Assembly (NCBI RefSeq): GCF_050947335.1
Contig: NC_134989.1
Location: 8,487,501-8,551,500, forward strand
Direction of reading: 5' to 3'
Source of the DNA: Megachile rotundata
Taxonomy: Eukaryota; Arthropoda; Insecta; Hymenoptera; Megachilidae
Length of the DNA: 64,000 nt
In this document: piece after piece, positions 49,913 to 61,674 of the stretch
How positions within the stretch are numbered: position 1 is the stretch's first letter
Layout of the letters: every line of letters starts with the position of its first letter
The notes under the pieces: model-generated
Seen by the model: the letters and a program-made list of their open reading frames with translations, nothing else
What the model was told of the DNA's origin: nothing
Database searches by the model: none
Made by a program: the position numbers and the translations under genes

Positions 49913-51959
49913 TCTAGGATACTCAAGTATGTGGACAATCATTCGTTCCCCCAAGTTACATCAAATTCCATCTCCATTTTTCGTTCCGATAAAATTGCTC
50001 TAGAATCATCGGAGATTGGCATACTCGCGACAATATCGACTGTCAATAATTCCGCGAACGGTTTCGCGTCAATCATTCTGGCTTCCGGCTGGAAAGCACT
50101 GGAGGGTCGTTGATCGGTCACTTCCTGTACGGACTGCATTCCGATCCGACTCCTTTCGCCGGCTCTATGCGCTACGAGTTATTAACTCTCTGATGGGGGA
50201 GGGATACGGATCGGAGAGGTGGAAATTGCCGAGTTTCTCGGCAGCTAAACGAGATCTAGATTTTCCTCCGCTTGGAACAACTGTCACGTACCCGAGCCAT
50301 TTCGCGGGCCTGCAAAGATCCCTTGATATTCTATCCCTGCGGCTCGTTCCCTGTTACCTACGATTCTCGAAACCGCGCAACGCGCCGTCATCCCCTCGGA
50401 TGAAAAAGTTGATTCTGCCCAACCCTCGGATGCCATTATGAATTCTGATCGGACCGACCTCTGATTACTCGCGTTTACCGCTCGCCATGTTAACGTGGTT
50501 AAACAATCGTGACAATCTTGTAATTCGTTTATGTTCAATGTATTCAAGTACATACATGTCTATTTGGATGTTACTATTACTACATAGAATCTATACGTTC
50601 TATTGCTGTAACAAGGTAGGTTAACTAAATGATGTATGAAAACTTCATGATCATCGTTCGTGATCAATTTCGTGATGAATTTTTGAAGTAGTTGATTCTG
50701 GTAACTACTTGGTGATGTGATGTGAGGTAAGAAGCAGTAGAATAGTACAATATGTGGACCTACACAAATATGGACCTAAATATATAAATATCTTATGTTC
50801 AATTTTCTACAAATGTACAATGCACAATTAATTTGAAATTATATGTGAAGGAACCGTGAAACATTAAGTAGTATACAGAATTCCCTATCTGGATGAAAAA
50901 GAAAGAAATGATCATAGATTTCATGAAAAAGGAAATTGAGGTAAACTTGAAAAAACAGTCTTAGAACTTCTTTCAACCAATTTGCAAGTTTCAGTGTTAA
51001 TAAGGAACTAAAAAGATGGGCAAAATCGACATAGTAATTACGAAGTTCCTTTTCGAAATTCCATCGGACATGACAGATGAAAAGATCGCTGAAAGAGAGA
51101 TATCTAATTCCAGCATAATGGAATTCCCAGGCCGGTATAATTCATTGGACAGAAAAACTATCCGGAGGCTCGAGTGAAAGATATCCAGCACGTTCCGAAG
51201 CAACGACCGACATAAAATATTTCAGCGTCAGACGAGAAGTGAGGAAAGACCGCGAAAGAGACAGGAGGACGCTTTGGTATGAGAAAGGAATAGCGGAAGG
51301 TTAGGAAGGAGAGCTGGCAGCGAGTTCTATACAGGACAATATTATCGCGCGATACGATCTCAGATGCCTAGCTAGGCCTCTTAGGCATGTCACATTGCAA
51401 ACAGTGGACAATGAGGCTATTGTTGCTGCATAATGGCCGTTCGCGACCTTACGTGGCCTCTTCCTTTTCTTCTTCTTCGTCTCTGTCCTCTCGAGAGTTT
51501 CACTCGAACACGCTCCTCCCCGCGTATTTCTCTTTTCTTCGCGCGAAATAAATATTGGAGCGTTGACCAACAGATAGAAAGAAAATATTCGATACGATCG
51601 GTGAAATCTCGGAAGCAGATACCGGTGGGCGTTTCATATAACTTTATGCTTTACATGATTTATATCTTTATGGCTGCACGAATTGTTGCTATCTGGATTA
51701 ATCGGTAGCCATAAATCGTTCGTAGAGATCTAATAAATCGGGGAAATTTACAATTGAAAATAAACTTAATTCTTCCTTTATCGATAACGAAAGAGAGCTA
51801 GAAAATTAGACCGCCAGTGAAAGACAATTTTAGAAATGTGGACACTTTTAACACTAGACAAAGCTATTTCTACCAAAACCAATCAAAATGATACTGGCAT
51901 AGCCACGATACAAAATTATTTTGACTTCATATAAAACAAAAATGAAATTCGAAGATGTC
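49913..51959. other. unique stretch with GC-balanced cores
   Basis: Bases 49940-50480 carry a plus-strand frame of 141 codons (50016-50441), overlapped by minus-strand frames of 66 and 89 codons. Bases 51240-51620 are also balanced and hold frames of about 90 codons on both strands. No domain is recognised in any, and the simultaneous openness on both strands argues against a coding exon. Confidence 0.4.
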
Positions 51960-52045
51960 CTTAGGGTTTTGTGTCATGCGCATGGGTGAATTCTTGTGCG
52001 CATGCGCGCGAGTGAGTCCTTATGCGCATGCCCGTGTGTGAGTCT
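51960..52045. promoter_or_regulatory. cluster of three NRF-1-like palindromes
   Basis: TGCGCATG occurs at 51977, 51997 and 52023. The middle copy extends to TGCGCATGCGCGCG and all are followed by GTGAGTC/GGTGAA-like sequence. Three CpG-containing palindromes within 50 bp are unusual in this AT-rich region. They match the known TGCGCATGCGCA-type site of NRF-1/Ewg. Binding is inferred. Confidence 0.4.
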
Positions 52046-52867
52046 GTCAATGGAGATTCCAGCACTTATGCAGTGAAAAGACAAAATAAAAACCCAAGAT
52101 ATTTTGAACCCACGAAATCTGAAAAACCCTTTTTACAATGATCAGGGTTCCATAAATTTAGTGTCAACATTTGCATCAATAAGCCCAGTGAAGAACAATC
52201 GAGTCCTTATCGCGAGGGTCTCACAGGCTCGTTACTAGAGAAAATGATTTTATTCGTAGAACGACGCCGCAAGTACTATCGTAATAATGGACAGTGAACG
52301 ATCAAAGTGCACGTTGGCTATGAACGCGGCACGGTACAAAGCAGCATTGCGAGAACCCCTTGGAATTCCTCTCTGATGTCTGTCAGTCACTCTTAATTTA
52401 CGGCGATAGCGGAACGCTGTAGTTAGACGGGCACAGGTAACCCTATCGAGGTGCAACGATGTCACGACTGCTTTCAGATGAAAAGCTAAACCATTCGACG
52501 AACACCACGTGTCCACGGTATCAGAAAACGTGGATGCAACGCCATATAATGGGATGGGAATCGGCGTCAATTATCTGTCACGTTCTACAATATAAATAAC
52601 AGCGTTGATTAACTCGGCGAGATTATCAACGTTTGGAAATGTGGAGACTGAGTTATCAGGTTGGAAATATCTACTTATGGAAGGATTCGAAGGATGTGAT
52701 GCAATTTCATTTTCTGGTAATGTGCTTGTGCTTTTGGGAGAGGTCTGAGAGGATATTTTGGGGTGATTGATTAGGGAGGTGATGCTGGTCCATTTTAGAT
52801 GTATTTTGGGAAGGTTTCGGAGGATGGACGAAGGTGGATGGAATTTAATATTTGCCTCCATTCTCAG
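52046..52867. other. unique spacer
   Basis: Bases 52240-52570 are GC-balanced with a 106-codon minus-strand frame (52250-52570) and no recognised domain. The rest leads into the next minisatellite. Confidence 0.45.
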
Positions 52868-53770
52868 GGATTATCCAAATCTTCAAATTTCCAATTCTCC
52901 AAATTTCCAAATTCCCAAGTCTCCAAATTCCCAAATCTCCCAATTCCCAAATCTCCCAATTCCCAAATCTCCCAATTCCCAAATCTCCCAATTCCCAAAT
53001 CTCCCAATTCCCAAATCTCCCAATTCCCAAATCTCCCAATTCCCAAATCTCCCAATTCCCAAATCTCCCAATTCCCAAATCTCCCAATTCCCAAATCTCC
53101 CAATTCCCAAATCTCCCAATTCCCAAATTTCTAAATTCCCAAATCTCCAAATTCCCAAATTCCCAAATTCCCAAATTCCCAAATTCCCAAATTCTCAAAT
53201 TCGCAAATCTCCAAATCTCCACATCTCTAAATTTCCAAATTCCCAAGTCTCCAAATTCCCAAATCTTCCAATTCCCAAATTTCCAAATTCCCAAATCTCC
53301 CAATTCCCAAACTTCTAATTTCCCAAATCTCCAAATCTCCAAATTCCCAAATTTCCAAATTCCCAAATCTCCAAATTCCCAAATCTTCCAATTCCCAAAT
53401 TTCCAATTCCCAAATTTCCAAATTCCCAAATTCCCAAATTCACAAATTCGCACATTCGCAAATCTCCAAATTTCCAAATTTCTAAATTCCTAGATCTCCA
53501 AATCTCCAAATCCCAAAATTTCCAAGTCCCTAAATCATTAAATTCCCACGTCCCTTCATACCTACATCCCCAAATCCCTAAATCCCTAAATTCCTACATC
53601 TCAAAATCCCCAAATTCTCAAATCTCCAAATGCCTCAAATTTTCAATTTTCAACTTCAAATATTCCCAAATCTCCAAATTTCCAAATTTCCAAATTTCCA
53701 AATTTCCAAATTTCCAAATTTCCAAATTTCCAAATTTCCAAATTTCCGAATTCCAAATTTCCAAATTACC
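52868..53770. repeat. 16-bp minisatellite, ATTCCCAAATCTCCCA type
   Basis: C-rich on +. From about 52933 to 53125 there are 12 near-identical 16-bp units; both sides are more varied, and 53650-53770 turns into plain AAATTTCC octamers. Frames of 213 and 183 codons on + and 210 on - are repeat products, since every phase of the 16-bp unit is open. Confidence 0.97.
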
Positions 53771-54624
53771 TGAAATATTTATATAATTTGCTAAACAGAT
53801 AGCCTTCATATCTCCAAACTTCCACAAAAATGTACCATAGAATAAATTTAATAATAAATTAACTTGACTACGATAAATCAATGGCGTCCAATAAAATAAC
53901 TTTCTGGTGTTTCTAACAATGTCTTCCCGATATTGGTTAATTTATAAGCAACGTAATTATCCCGTAATATTGCTGAAACCACCATCGATACGCAATCATT
54001 AAGCTTTCCAGATAGCGTCCAACGCCAATAATCGAACGATCGATTACCGATCAATTTCAATGCAGGCTTCAAGTTACCGCTAAAGTTACGGTTAAGTATA
54101 CACCACGGTAATTGGAATTTTATTTTAATATCCATAAATCCTGAGATTGTAAAACCCGTAAGATGTAATCAAAAGCAAAATTATGGTGCAAACATATGCA
54201 TGTAATTTATGCTATTTAGAACACTATATAACATATTCATTTATCAAATCATTATTAATACAAATTACTTGCTTGAAACCTGTTGCGTTCAAGCTTATAG
54301 TAAAATTCAATTTTAGAGCAATTATTAAGTACAGAAGTCATAAGCCCGTTTGTGTTTGTACAAGAATGTGCATGATTTATCGTTACGTATCTTTAGATGG
54401 ATGTTTATAGATATTTTAGTTATTTAGATATTTATTTAATTATAGATATTTATATAATTTACGTAGATATTGATAGTAATTTTATTATTTGCTAAATTTA
54501 CAAAATACTTCAAATGTAAGTGTTATTATTAATTTAGGGAAATCTATTATCGCAATTATTTTGTTGTAGATTATAAATAAATATTCCAGTAATAAATAAG
54601 ACAATTCTTTTATTTACAGGATAT
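53771..54624. other. unique AT-rich spacer
   Basis: AT-rich, with frames of 75-85 codons that show no domain. Bases 54410-54500 contain short TAGATATTTAT-like repetition. Confidence 0.55.
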
Positions 54625-55325
54625 TTTGTTTCTTTATGTTTTGTATTTTAATTTATATTTTTTTGTACTTTGTGTTTTATTTTATGTTTTATTTTGTTTT
54701 ATTTTGTTTTATTTTGTGTTTTATTTTGTGTTTCATTTTGTGTTTTATTTTGTGTTATTTTATATTTTCATGTATATTTTATTTTGCATGTAATTTGTGC
54801 TTTATTTTGAGTTTTAATATGTTATTTTATATTTGTATATATATTTTATTTTGCATTTTATTTCATATTTTAATTTGTATTTTATTTTGTGTTATTTTAT
54901 ATTTTCATGTCTATTTTATTTTATACTTTATTTCATATTTTATTTTGTATTTTATTTTGTGTTTTATTTTGTATTATTTTATATTTTATTTCATCCTTTA
55001 AATTGTATTTTATCTTGTGTTTTATTTTGTGCTATTTTGTATTTTCATTTATATTTTATTTCATATTTTATTTTGTATTTTATTTTGTGTTTTATTTTGT
55101 GTTATTTTATATTTTCATTTACATTTTATTTTATATTTTATTGCATACTTTAAATTGTATTTTATTTTGTGTTATTTTATATTTTCATTTATATTTTATT
55201 TTATACTTTATTTTATATTTTATTTTGTGTTTTATTTTGTGTTTTATTTTGTGTTATTTTATATTTTCATTTATATTTTATTTTATATCGTGTTACTTAT
55301 TTTATTTCCTTTTTATTTTTTAATT
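54625..55325. repeat. T-rich array TTTTATTTTGTG with ~70-bp higher-order repeat
   Basis: Polypyrimidine-rich on +. ATTTTCATKTATATTTTATT-like markers lie at 54763, 54901, 55041, 55111, 55181 and 55262, intervals close to 70 or 140 bp. Frames of up to 144 codons (Phe/Tyr/Leu/Ile-rich, superficially like membrane segments) come from the repeat and are not genes. Confidence 0.93.
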
Positions 55326-56154
55326 TTTTCCAACACAACTCATTACAAAAGCACAATAATCATTTCCACGAATATCACAATAACTTCCAAGAAAAACAGG
55401 TTCAATTTTCATCATAGCTAAAATAACACGCCACGTTAAAAGCTCGTGGTCGCGACAGTTCTTACCTGCCATTTTACTAAACGACTCAGTCCAAAAATAC
55501 TTAAAACTCAAGCCGTTTTGAATCCACGGTGTATTATTTCCATTATATCGGAAAAGTAATTGAAGACTTCGTGGTAGGTCATGTCTAGAGCTGCGTATCT
55601 CGTTAATAATTCGTAATTACCAATTTGAGATCATTGTCCGCACGCGATATCTTGCGAAGTGATTACGGGCGAATAGCTCGGCAATCTGCATGCAGTTGCC
55701 CGCTACGTAATTGCACGCGTGCACTTGTGTGCCAAGTCGCTTAACCGAAAGTGCAACGTCTAATTTTCCAGTTAACTAACCAATGCAAACTTCGGCTTGC
55801 CCGTCGGGCTTCTGTTTGCTTGACAATTATGTCGAGAGGGGCACAAGGTCAATTGTTGGATTAATTACGGATAACGCAGTGGCAATTTAGAGAGCTGTGT
55901 CCAATACGAGATTTTAGCTGAGGTTGGTGATCTTGGGACAACAATTGTTTCGATAGGATCACAAGTTCAGTATTTTATTTAAAATTTCAAATTCACGAAG
56001 TTTCGAATTTTGAAGATAGTCCATTTTCAAATATTTCAAATTGCACTTTTCAAATTTTCAGATTATCAATTTTTCTAATTTTCAAAAGTCCTATAGCTGT
56101 ATAGATTCTGAAACTTCCAAATCTTATAAGCTGGAAATTTTCAAATTCTCAAAA
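55326..56154. other. unique spacer
   Basis: Bases 55430-55920 are GC-balanced. The last 180 bases become degenerate 8-bp repeats leading to the next array. No gene recognised. Confidence 0.55.
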
Positions 56155-56475
56155 TTTCAAATTTCCAAATTTCCAAATTTCCAAATTACTTAATTCTCAA
56201 TTTTCCAAAATTGAAAAATTCCCAATTTCTAAAGCCCTGAAATTTTCAATTTCCCAAAATTGCAAAATTCCAAATTTCTAAAGCCCTGAAATTTTCAATT
56301 TCCCAAAATTGCAAAATTCCAAATTTCCAAATCCCTGAATTCTCAATTTCCCGAAATTGCAAAATTCCAAATTTTCAAATGCCTTAATTCTCAATTTCCC
56401 AAAATTGCAAAATTCCCTATTTCTAAATCCCTTAATTCTCAATTTCCCAAAATTCCAAATTTCCAAATCCCTTAA
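56155..56475 (+). repeat. 48-bp array (six octamers), copy on + strand
   Basis: TTCCCAAAATTGCAAAATTC-type markers start at 56251, 56300, 56348, 56396 and 56444, 48-49 bp apart. The unit is six octamers in register: AATTCTCA, ATTTCCCA, AAATTGCA, AAATTCCA, AATTTCTA, AATCCCTT. The same unit occurs inverted at 57600-57915. Confidence 0.95.
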
Positions 56476-57599
56476 AAAATTGGTACACTAACAAAATGTT
56501 ATATGATATTTTATTTTAAAAATGAAATTCCTTGAAATTCAATTTATATAGTTTGACTTATAAATCAACAAATTTTGCAGTATAAAATGTTTCTAGTGAT
56601 ATTCTATTTTAAAAAGAAGAAATTCGTTGAAATTTTATATACTCATCTAAACAGTTTGATTTATTAATTCAAAGATTTTAGAGCAGTATGAAACGTTACA
56701 TATAAAGTTGCACATTTTAACAGTACAACTAATGTTACCAAAAAAGAGGTAATACAACATACTAAAAATTCAAGCAAAACAATAAATCTACGTTACGAAT
56801 AAAAATGTCGCTCTTCCATTCTTAACAAAAAATAAAGATGAAAATTCCAGAAGCTGAAATCTTGTTCGATCTATACTTCAGTTTTGCTGTGCAACACGAT
56901 TGCTCGACAAATATTGGAGACCGCCCAATGATCTTGCAAGAGTAACGAGTCCAAGTTTACACTGGTTGGTTGACTGGAAAATTAAACGTTGCACTTTGGA
57001 TCAAGCGTTGGCGTGAATTTAATTAAATTGTGATAAACGAAAGGACTGGCGTGTCGAAGTACCGTGAAATAGACGGTGTCGAACACTTATCTGCTACTCG
57101 AGGATTCTGTTTAAGTTTCCCTCGTATGTTACTTCTTCGTATGCATGCACGGATAGACAGAATAAAAGCACGTAGGTTGAACCATAAAACGAGGTATGCA
57201 GTAATAAAAATGTACCGTTGAGACCGTGTTATTTTGTTTCTTCGATCCCTCTGCGCATAAGCTAAGCTAGCGTAACTAATTCTGTTCAGGTGTTTACAAT
57301 CGTTTGATGTTTTACGATTTTACTGGCACTAAATGGTTCGCTGATATATACCGAATCAATTCCGAATGCTTTTCCGACAGAAGCGAAACGCATGGTGATT
57401 GCTTGCAATCATTTTCAGAGGTAACTGGTTCTGTGTGCTACTTGGGAATAATGGTTGAGAATGGATGTTGACGCTGGACCTACCGCCGAGGGGATACTTT
57501 ATTTCAGATGAAAAATGAAATAAATTAGTTAAGTTAATTACCTTATTTACTTAAGAAATTTGGGGTTAGGGGTTTGGAACTTGAGTTTTGAGAAATTTG
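56476..57599. other. unique stretch between inverted 48-bp arrays
   Basis: AT-rich at first, GC-balanced at 56880-57480. Frames are of 63 codons or less and unrecognised. It forms the loop between two inverted arrays of the same unit. Confidence 0.55.
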
Positions 57600-57915
57600 C
57601 AAATTTGGGATTTGGGACTTTGAGAATTAAAAAATTTCGAATTTTGCAATTTCGGGAAATTGAGAATTCAGGGATTTGGAAATTTGGAATTTTGCAATTT
57701 TAGGAAATTGAGAATTAAGGGATTTAGAAATTGGGAATTTTGCAATTTTGGGAAATTGAAAATTAAGGGATTTGAAAATTTGGAATTTTGCAATTTTGAG
57801 AAATTGAGAATTAAAAGATCTGAAAATTTGGAATTTTGCAATTTTGGGACATTAAGAATTAAGGGATTTAAAAATTGGGTATTTTGCAATTTTGGTGCAT
57901 TGAGAATTAATTGAT
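57600..57915 (-). repeat. 48-bp array (six octamers), inverted copy
   Basis: TTTTGCAAT starts at 57642, 57690, 57738, 57786, 57834 and 57882, exactly 48 bp each time. The reverse complement matches the unit at 56155-56475. Frames of 84 (+) and 103 codons (-) are repeat products. Confidence 0.97.
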
Positions 57916-58479
57916 AAGTCAAATCGTATAAATGAAGATATAAATTATATTTAAAGTGAAATATACGTCTATAGACCAATACGGATTCTATCGAGAAAAG
58001 GTATGTTTTTTGTGAATTTATCGAGCTCGTTTTGCGTGTCCCGAATTCCTCTTACAGAACAAGTAAAATTTGCTGTACAGATTCGATCACTGTTGATAAA
58101 ATACGCTTCGAAACGCAGCCGATATACGTGAAAAGCTTTTCACGGAGCAAGGAAGATTATTTGAATACGTGCACCATTGACGGGATACCAACATTCAGAG
58201 AAATATACTGCATTCTTTGAAATGCAAGCTTCAACTGAAATATCTCGATTCAATGAGTTCTGAACTCTTTTTAACGATTGCTTCAGCTTCCATTTTTTTT
58301 TTTTTATATTTAGTTTGAACGTTTGTCGGTGCTTGTTAAATTTAATGTATAAAAACCCTCTTATACAAGTTCGGGGATTTAAATAACAAGCAATTAGGAA
58401 TAAAAAATGTGACTTCGAAATCCTTGGTTTTAATTCCATATTTTTTTAAATTTTTCCATTTGCAAGGAAAAATTTAAAC
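57916..58479. other. unique AT-rich spacer
   Basis: No gene recognised. A poly-T run lies near 58290-58310, and a minus-strand frame of 99 codons (58140-58439) is open without a domain. Confidence 0.5.
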
Positions 58480-59205
58480 ATTTTCAAGATATTCTTTTTT
58501 TAATTTTCTCACTGGAATTTTTTTAAATATTCTGTCTTGAAATTTTTAAATGTTTTTCCTTAAAATTTTTCAAATATTCTTTCTTGAAATTTTTTAAATA
58601 TTCTTTGCTGAAATTTTTAAGCATTCTTCCCAGAAATTTGTTAAATATTCCTTCTTGAAATTTTTTAAATATTTTTTGCTGAAATTTTTAAGCATTCTTC
58701 CTAGAAATTTTTCAAATATTCTTTCTTGAAATTTTTTAAATATTCTTTGCTGAAATTTTTAAGCATTCTTCCCAGAAATTTTTTAAATATTCCTTCTTGA
58801 AATTTTTTAAATATTTTTTGCTGAAATTTTTAAGCATTCTTCCTAGAAATTTTTCAAATATTCTTTCTTGAAATTTTTTAAATATTCTTTGCTGAAATTT
58901 TTAAGCATTCTTCCCAGAAATTTTTTAAATATTCCTTCTTGAAATTTTTTAAATATTCTTTGTTGAAATTTTTAAGCATTCTTCCAAGAAATTTTTAAAA
59001 TATTTTTTCTTGAAATTTTTTAAATATTCTTTATTGAAATTTTTAAGCATTCCTCCTAGAAATTTTTTAAATATTCCCTCTTGAAATTTTTTAAATGTTC
59101 TTTGTTGAAATTTTTAAGCATTCTTCCTAGAAATTTTTAAAATATTCTTTCTTGAAATTTTTAAATATTTTTCCTTGAAATTTTAAAAATATTCTCTATT
59201 GAAAT
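58480..59205. repeat. 71-bp tandem array with 142-bp alternating dimer
   Basis: AAGCATTC starts at 58619, 58690, 58761, 58832, 58903, 58974, 59045 and 59116, exactly 71 bp each time. The first five units alternate between two forms: CCCAGAAATTT...TTCCTTCTTG and CCTAGAAATTTTTC...TTCTTTCTTG. This gives a 142-bp dimer; later units diverge. Inside each unit are shorter GAAATTTTTTAAATATTCTT segments. Confidence 0.97.
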
Positions 59206-61053
59206 TTTATAATACTATTCCTTGAATATTTATACAAAATTTCATAGTAGTTTGATGCTTCGAGTATCCATTCTTCTATTCTGACCAATTGTAGCTTATC
59301 TCCTAATCTAACCTCAGCCTCACACGCCAACTCATGGATTGGCATCAGTACATCCCAGAAAATTAGAACAGACAAACACAAGTTCATATAACTCAATAAT
59401 TCAGAAGTAAAACCGTTTACATGGCCCACCCATTAAGAGTAAATTATAATGGCATTCAGGTTGATCCTGTTTGACGATCGGGTCGATCGAGTCCGTAGCT
59501 ACGATACATTTTAATCGAATTCACGGCTTGCACGGTGTTGCTCGTATCGAGCTTAGCGAATTACAAAGGTAAACCATACGCGCTCTTTCTTGTCTGCTGT
59601 TACATCTCACAGGGTCCGGCCCCTCTCAACGAAGGGCTTCGTAGGGCATTACTCTGGTAAGCCTGACTTGGCAAGCAGATCCCGCGGGTTACAGTTAATT
59701 GGCTTCGGTGCATTCATGCGAGGACGCGTGTACCTATCTTTGCTGCAAACGTATGAACGGCTCTTATACAGGATCCGAATAACATGGAAAACCGAACGCC
59801 TCGTAATTCCTCGGGGGAAAATACGGAAGAAATATGCGATGCAATTCTCTCACTTTTGTGTTACTTTTCGGAAAATTGGATCTTTGTTGGAAATTCATTT
59901 CTGTTTTGATAATTTGTGTTTTGGTTGAAATGTAATTTTTAACACTATTGTGGACACATAATGACTTGAGGATCCTAGGAACATTTATTTGTGGGGGTAC
60001 ATTCACATTAAACCTACCAATGTACCCATCACTATAATTCACATTCTTTTCAAACTTAAAAATGAAAGTACAAAATGCACGATGAAAATAAATGACGATA
60101 AATTAATTTTCTATCTCGCAGAAATTTCAAAAGAACCTTAAATATAACCCGAATTAAAAGCAACACTTGACAGTTTAATCGTTAAGAAATCTCATTTTTA
60201 AATTAAAAACAGATACGGTCATTTAATTGGTACTCTCGATTCAATATAAATTACCGGCTGATTTTAAAGTTACGCAAATTACAGTCGTAGAAAATTATGA
60301 CTCTCGATGCAATCCATAATTGTTGAAGTCTGAATGAAATCGTGTACCGAAGGTCACAAGGTCCCTCCGTAAGGCTGGTATTACCGTGGAAATACGAAGC
60401 CGTACATTTCATTTATCAACACCGCTGGATACAAGTGTTCGAATACTTCAACGACGTTTTCCTTTCTTTATGTCGCCCTTCTCGAACGACCTCCCATGCT
60501 ATCTTCGATTCCGAATGACGGGTCACGACTGGCTGGATTTTGCGGCGTGTTACATGAAAGGGAGCAATCATTTTCTCATGATCTCTAGTACCTCCTTGCA
60601 AAGACCGATCACTTTCTACGTGCACACACGTGGACGCGTGTTCCACGGCATTTGTTCGACAGCCGCGCGTGTTAACGCCTCCTTAAGGTAAGATCCGTGT
60701 CCTGTCTGCTCACCTGGCACATTCACCGTAATCTTGAGCGAAGGATAAACCCTGACAAGCGTGTAATAATCGCGAGCCAGAATATCGCTCCTTCGATTTG
60801 CCAAACAGATAATTAATTAACGATTGACGGATTTAAGCGGTAATGCAACTTTAGGTTGACTTTGATCCTTTGACAGACAGAACCATGAATTATGTCGAAA
60901 AATATGTAGGCTTTTATTAAATATACCGTTAAGACTTATTTTATTATACCGTTGAGACTTTACAATAACGCTGCAACATATTTCCTTCTACAGGCAGTTA
61001 CCTATGATATGATGTGCGATTTTTAATTATACATAGTGGTACATCGCATCATC
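59206..61053. other. unique stretch with GC-balanced cores
   Basis: Bases 59450-59850 and 60290-60840 are GC-balanced. Plus-strand frames of 112 (59590-59928) and 101 codons (60386-60691) are overlapped by minus-strand frames and are unrecognised. A small perfect hairpin, ACGAAGGGCTTCGT, lies at 59629-59642. Confidence 0.45.
60310..60378 (+). repeat. short dispersed repeat R2, copy b
   Basis: ATAATTGTTGAAGTCTGAAT, TGAAATCG, CCGAAGGTCACA and a following GTCCCTCC parallel 42465-42530. The pair is diverged and its nature is unknown. Confidence 0.65.
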
Positions 61054-61674
61054 GCTAGATCATCGAAGCTTAAATTCGAACTGCCGTTCTGACACGAACA
61101 TTTGACTCACGATCCAGAATTCAGTTCGTCAGAAGAACGATTTATAGAATCCCCATTTCATGGAACATCTGACAATCGACAGGCATGTGACACCATCGAG
61201 AGAAATGGAAGATTTAACGCGTTGACGGTTGCAAGCTTCATGGAATCTATCGTAACATGTGCCTTGTTAGATCGGAACGAAACCCGGGGAAAAGTATTTT
61301 GGCCAACTGTACAGGGTGTTACCTCTAACGCGACCCACGAGCTTTCACTGTACAGGGTGTTACATCTAACGCGACGCACGATTTTTCCACTTGCAGCCAT
61401 CTGACAAAAAAAAGTTTAGAACAAGAGTTTCAGGGTGTGGAGTGTACAATAGATATCGGTAAAAGAAATTTCGAAAACGGTCTGTTTTCTCGGCGGAATC
61501 GGGTCACCATGGTTTCACAAATAGGAAGACATTTTTCTTTTTACCATATTGGAGGACATTGAGACAAATTCAAAACGGTACATAATATTTTTACTGACGT
61601 ATTACTGATATGTTGAGATGTTATTTTTGTCGATAGAAGGAATGGATATGTAATTAAATAAAGTGCATTTTTCT
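61054..61674 (-). mobile_element. dispersed element E1, copy b (inverted)
   Basis: About 621 bp, the reverse complement of copy a at 38178-38802. Both edges fall sharply at unrelated flanks (GCTAGATCATCGAAGC at the left, GTGCATTTTTCT at the right). In this copy the antisense frame runs for 100 codons (61102-61404, +), because one substitution removes the stop found in copy a. No transposase domain or terminal inverted repeat is evident. The two copies are inverted 22 kb apart. Confidence 0.85.

Noticed and set aside
52852..53493. Frames of 213 codons (+) and 210 codons (-), Pro/Asn/Ser- or Trp/Gly-rich
   Set aside because: All phases of the 16-bp unit are open, so the same peptide is read in every frame. 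This applies to all octamer arrays, including 23242-23899, 25611-26189 and 27459-28166.
54636..55421. Hydrophobic frames that look like multi-pass membrane proteins
   Set aside because: They are TTTTATTTTGTG repeats translated in several phases; three overlapping phases give similar Phe/Tyr/Ile/Leu strings.
58480..59205. Possible centromeric satellite
   Set aside because: Only eight to ten copies in a unique context; the dimer structure is real but the array is too short to call centromeric.
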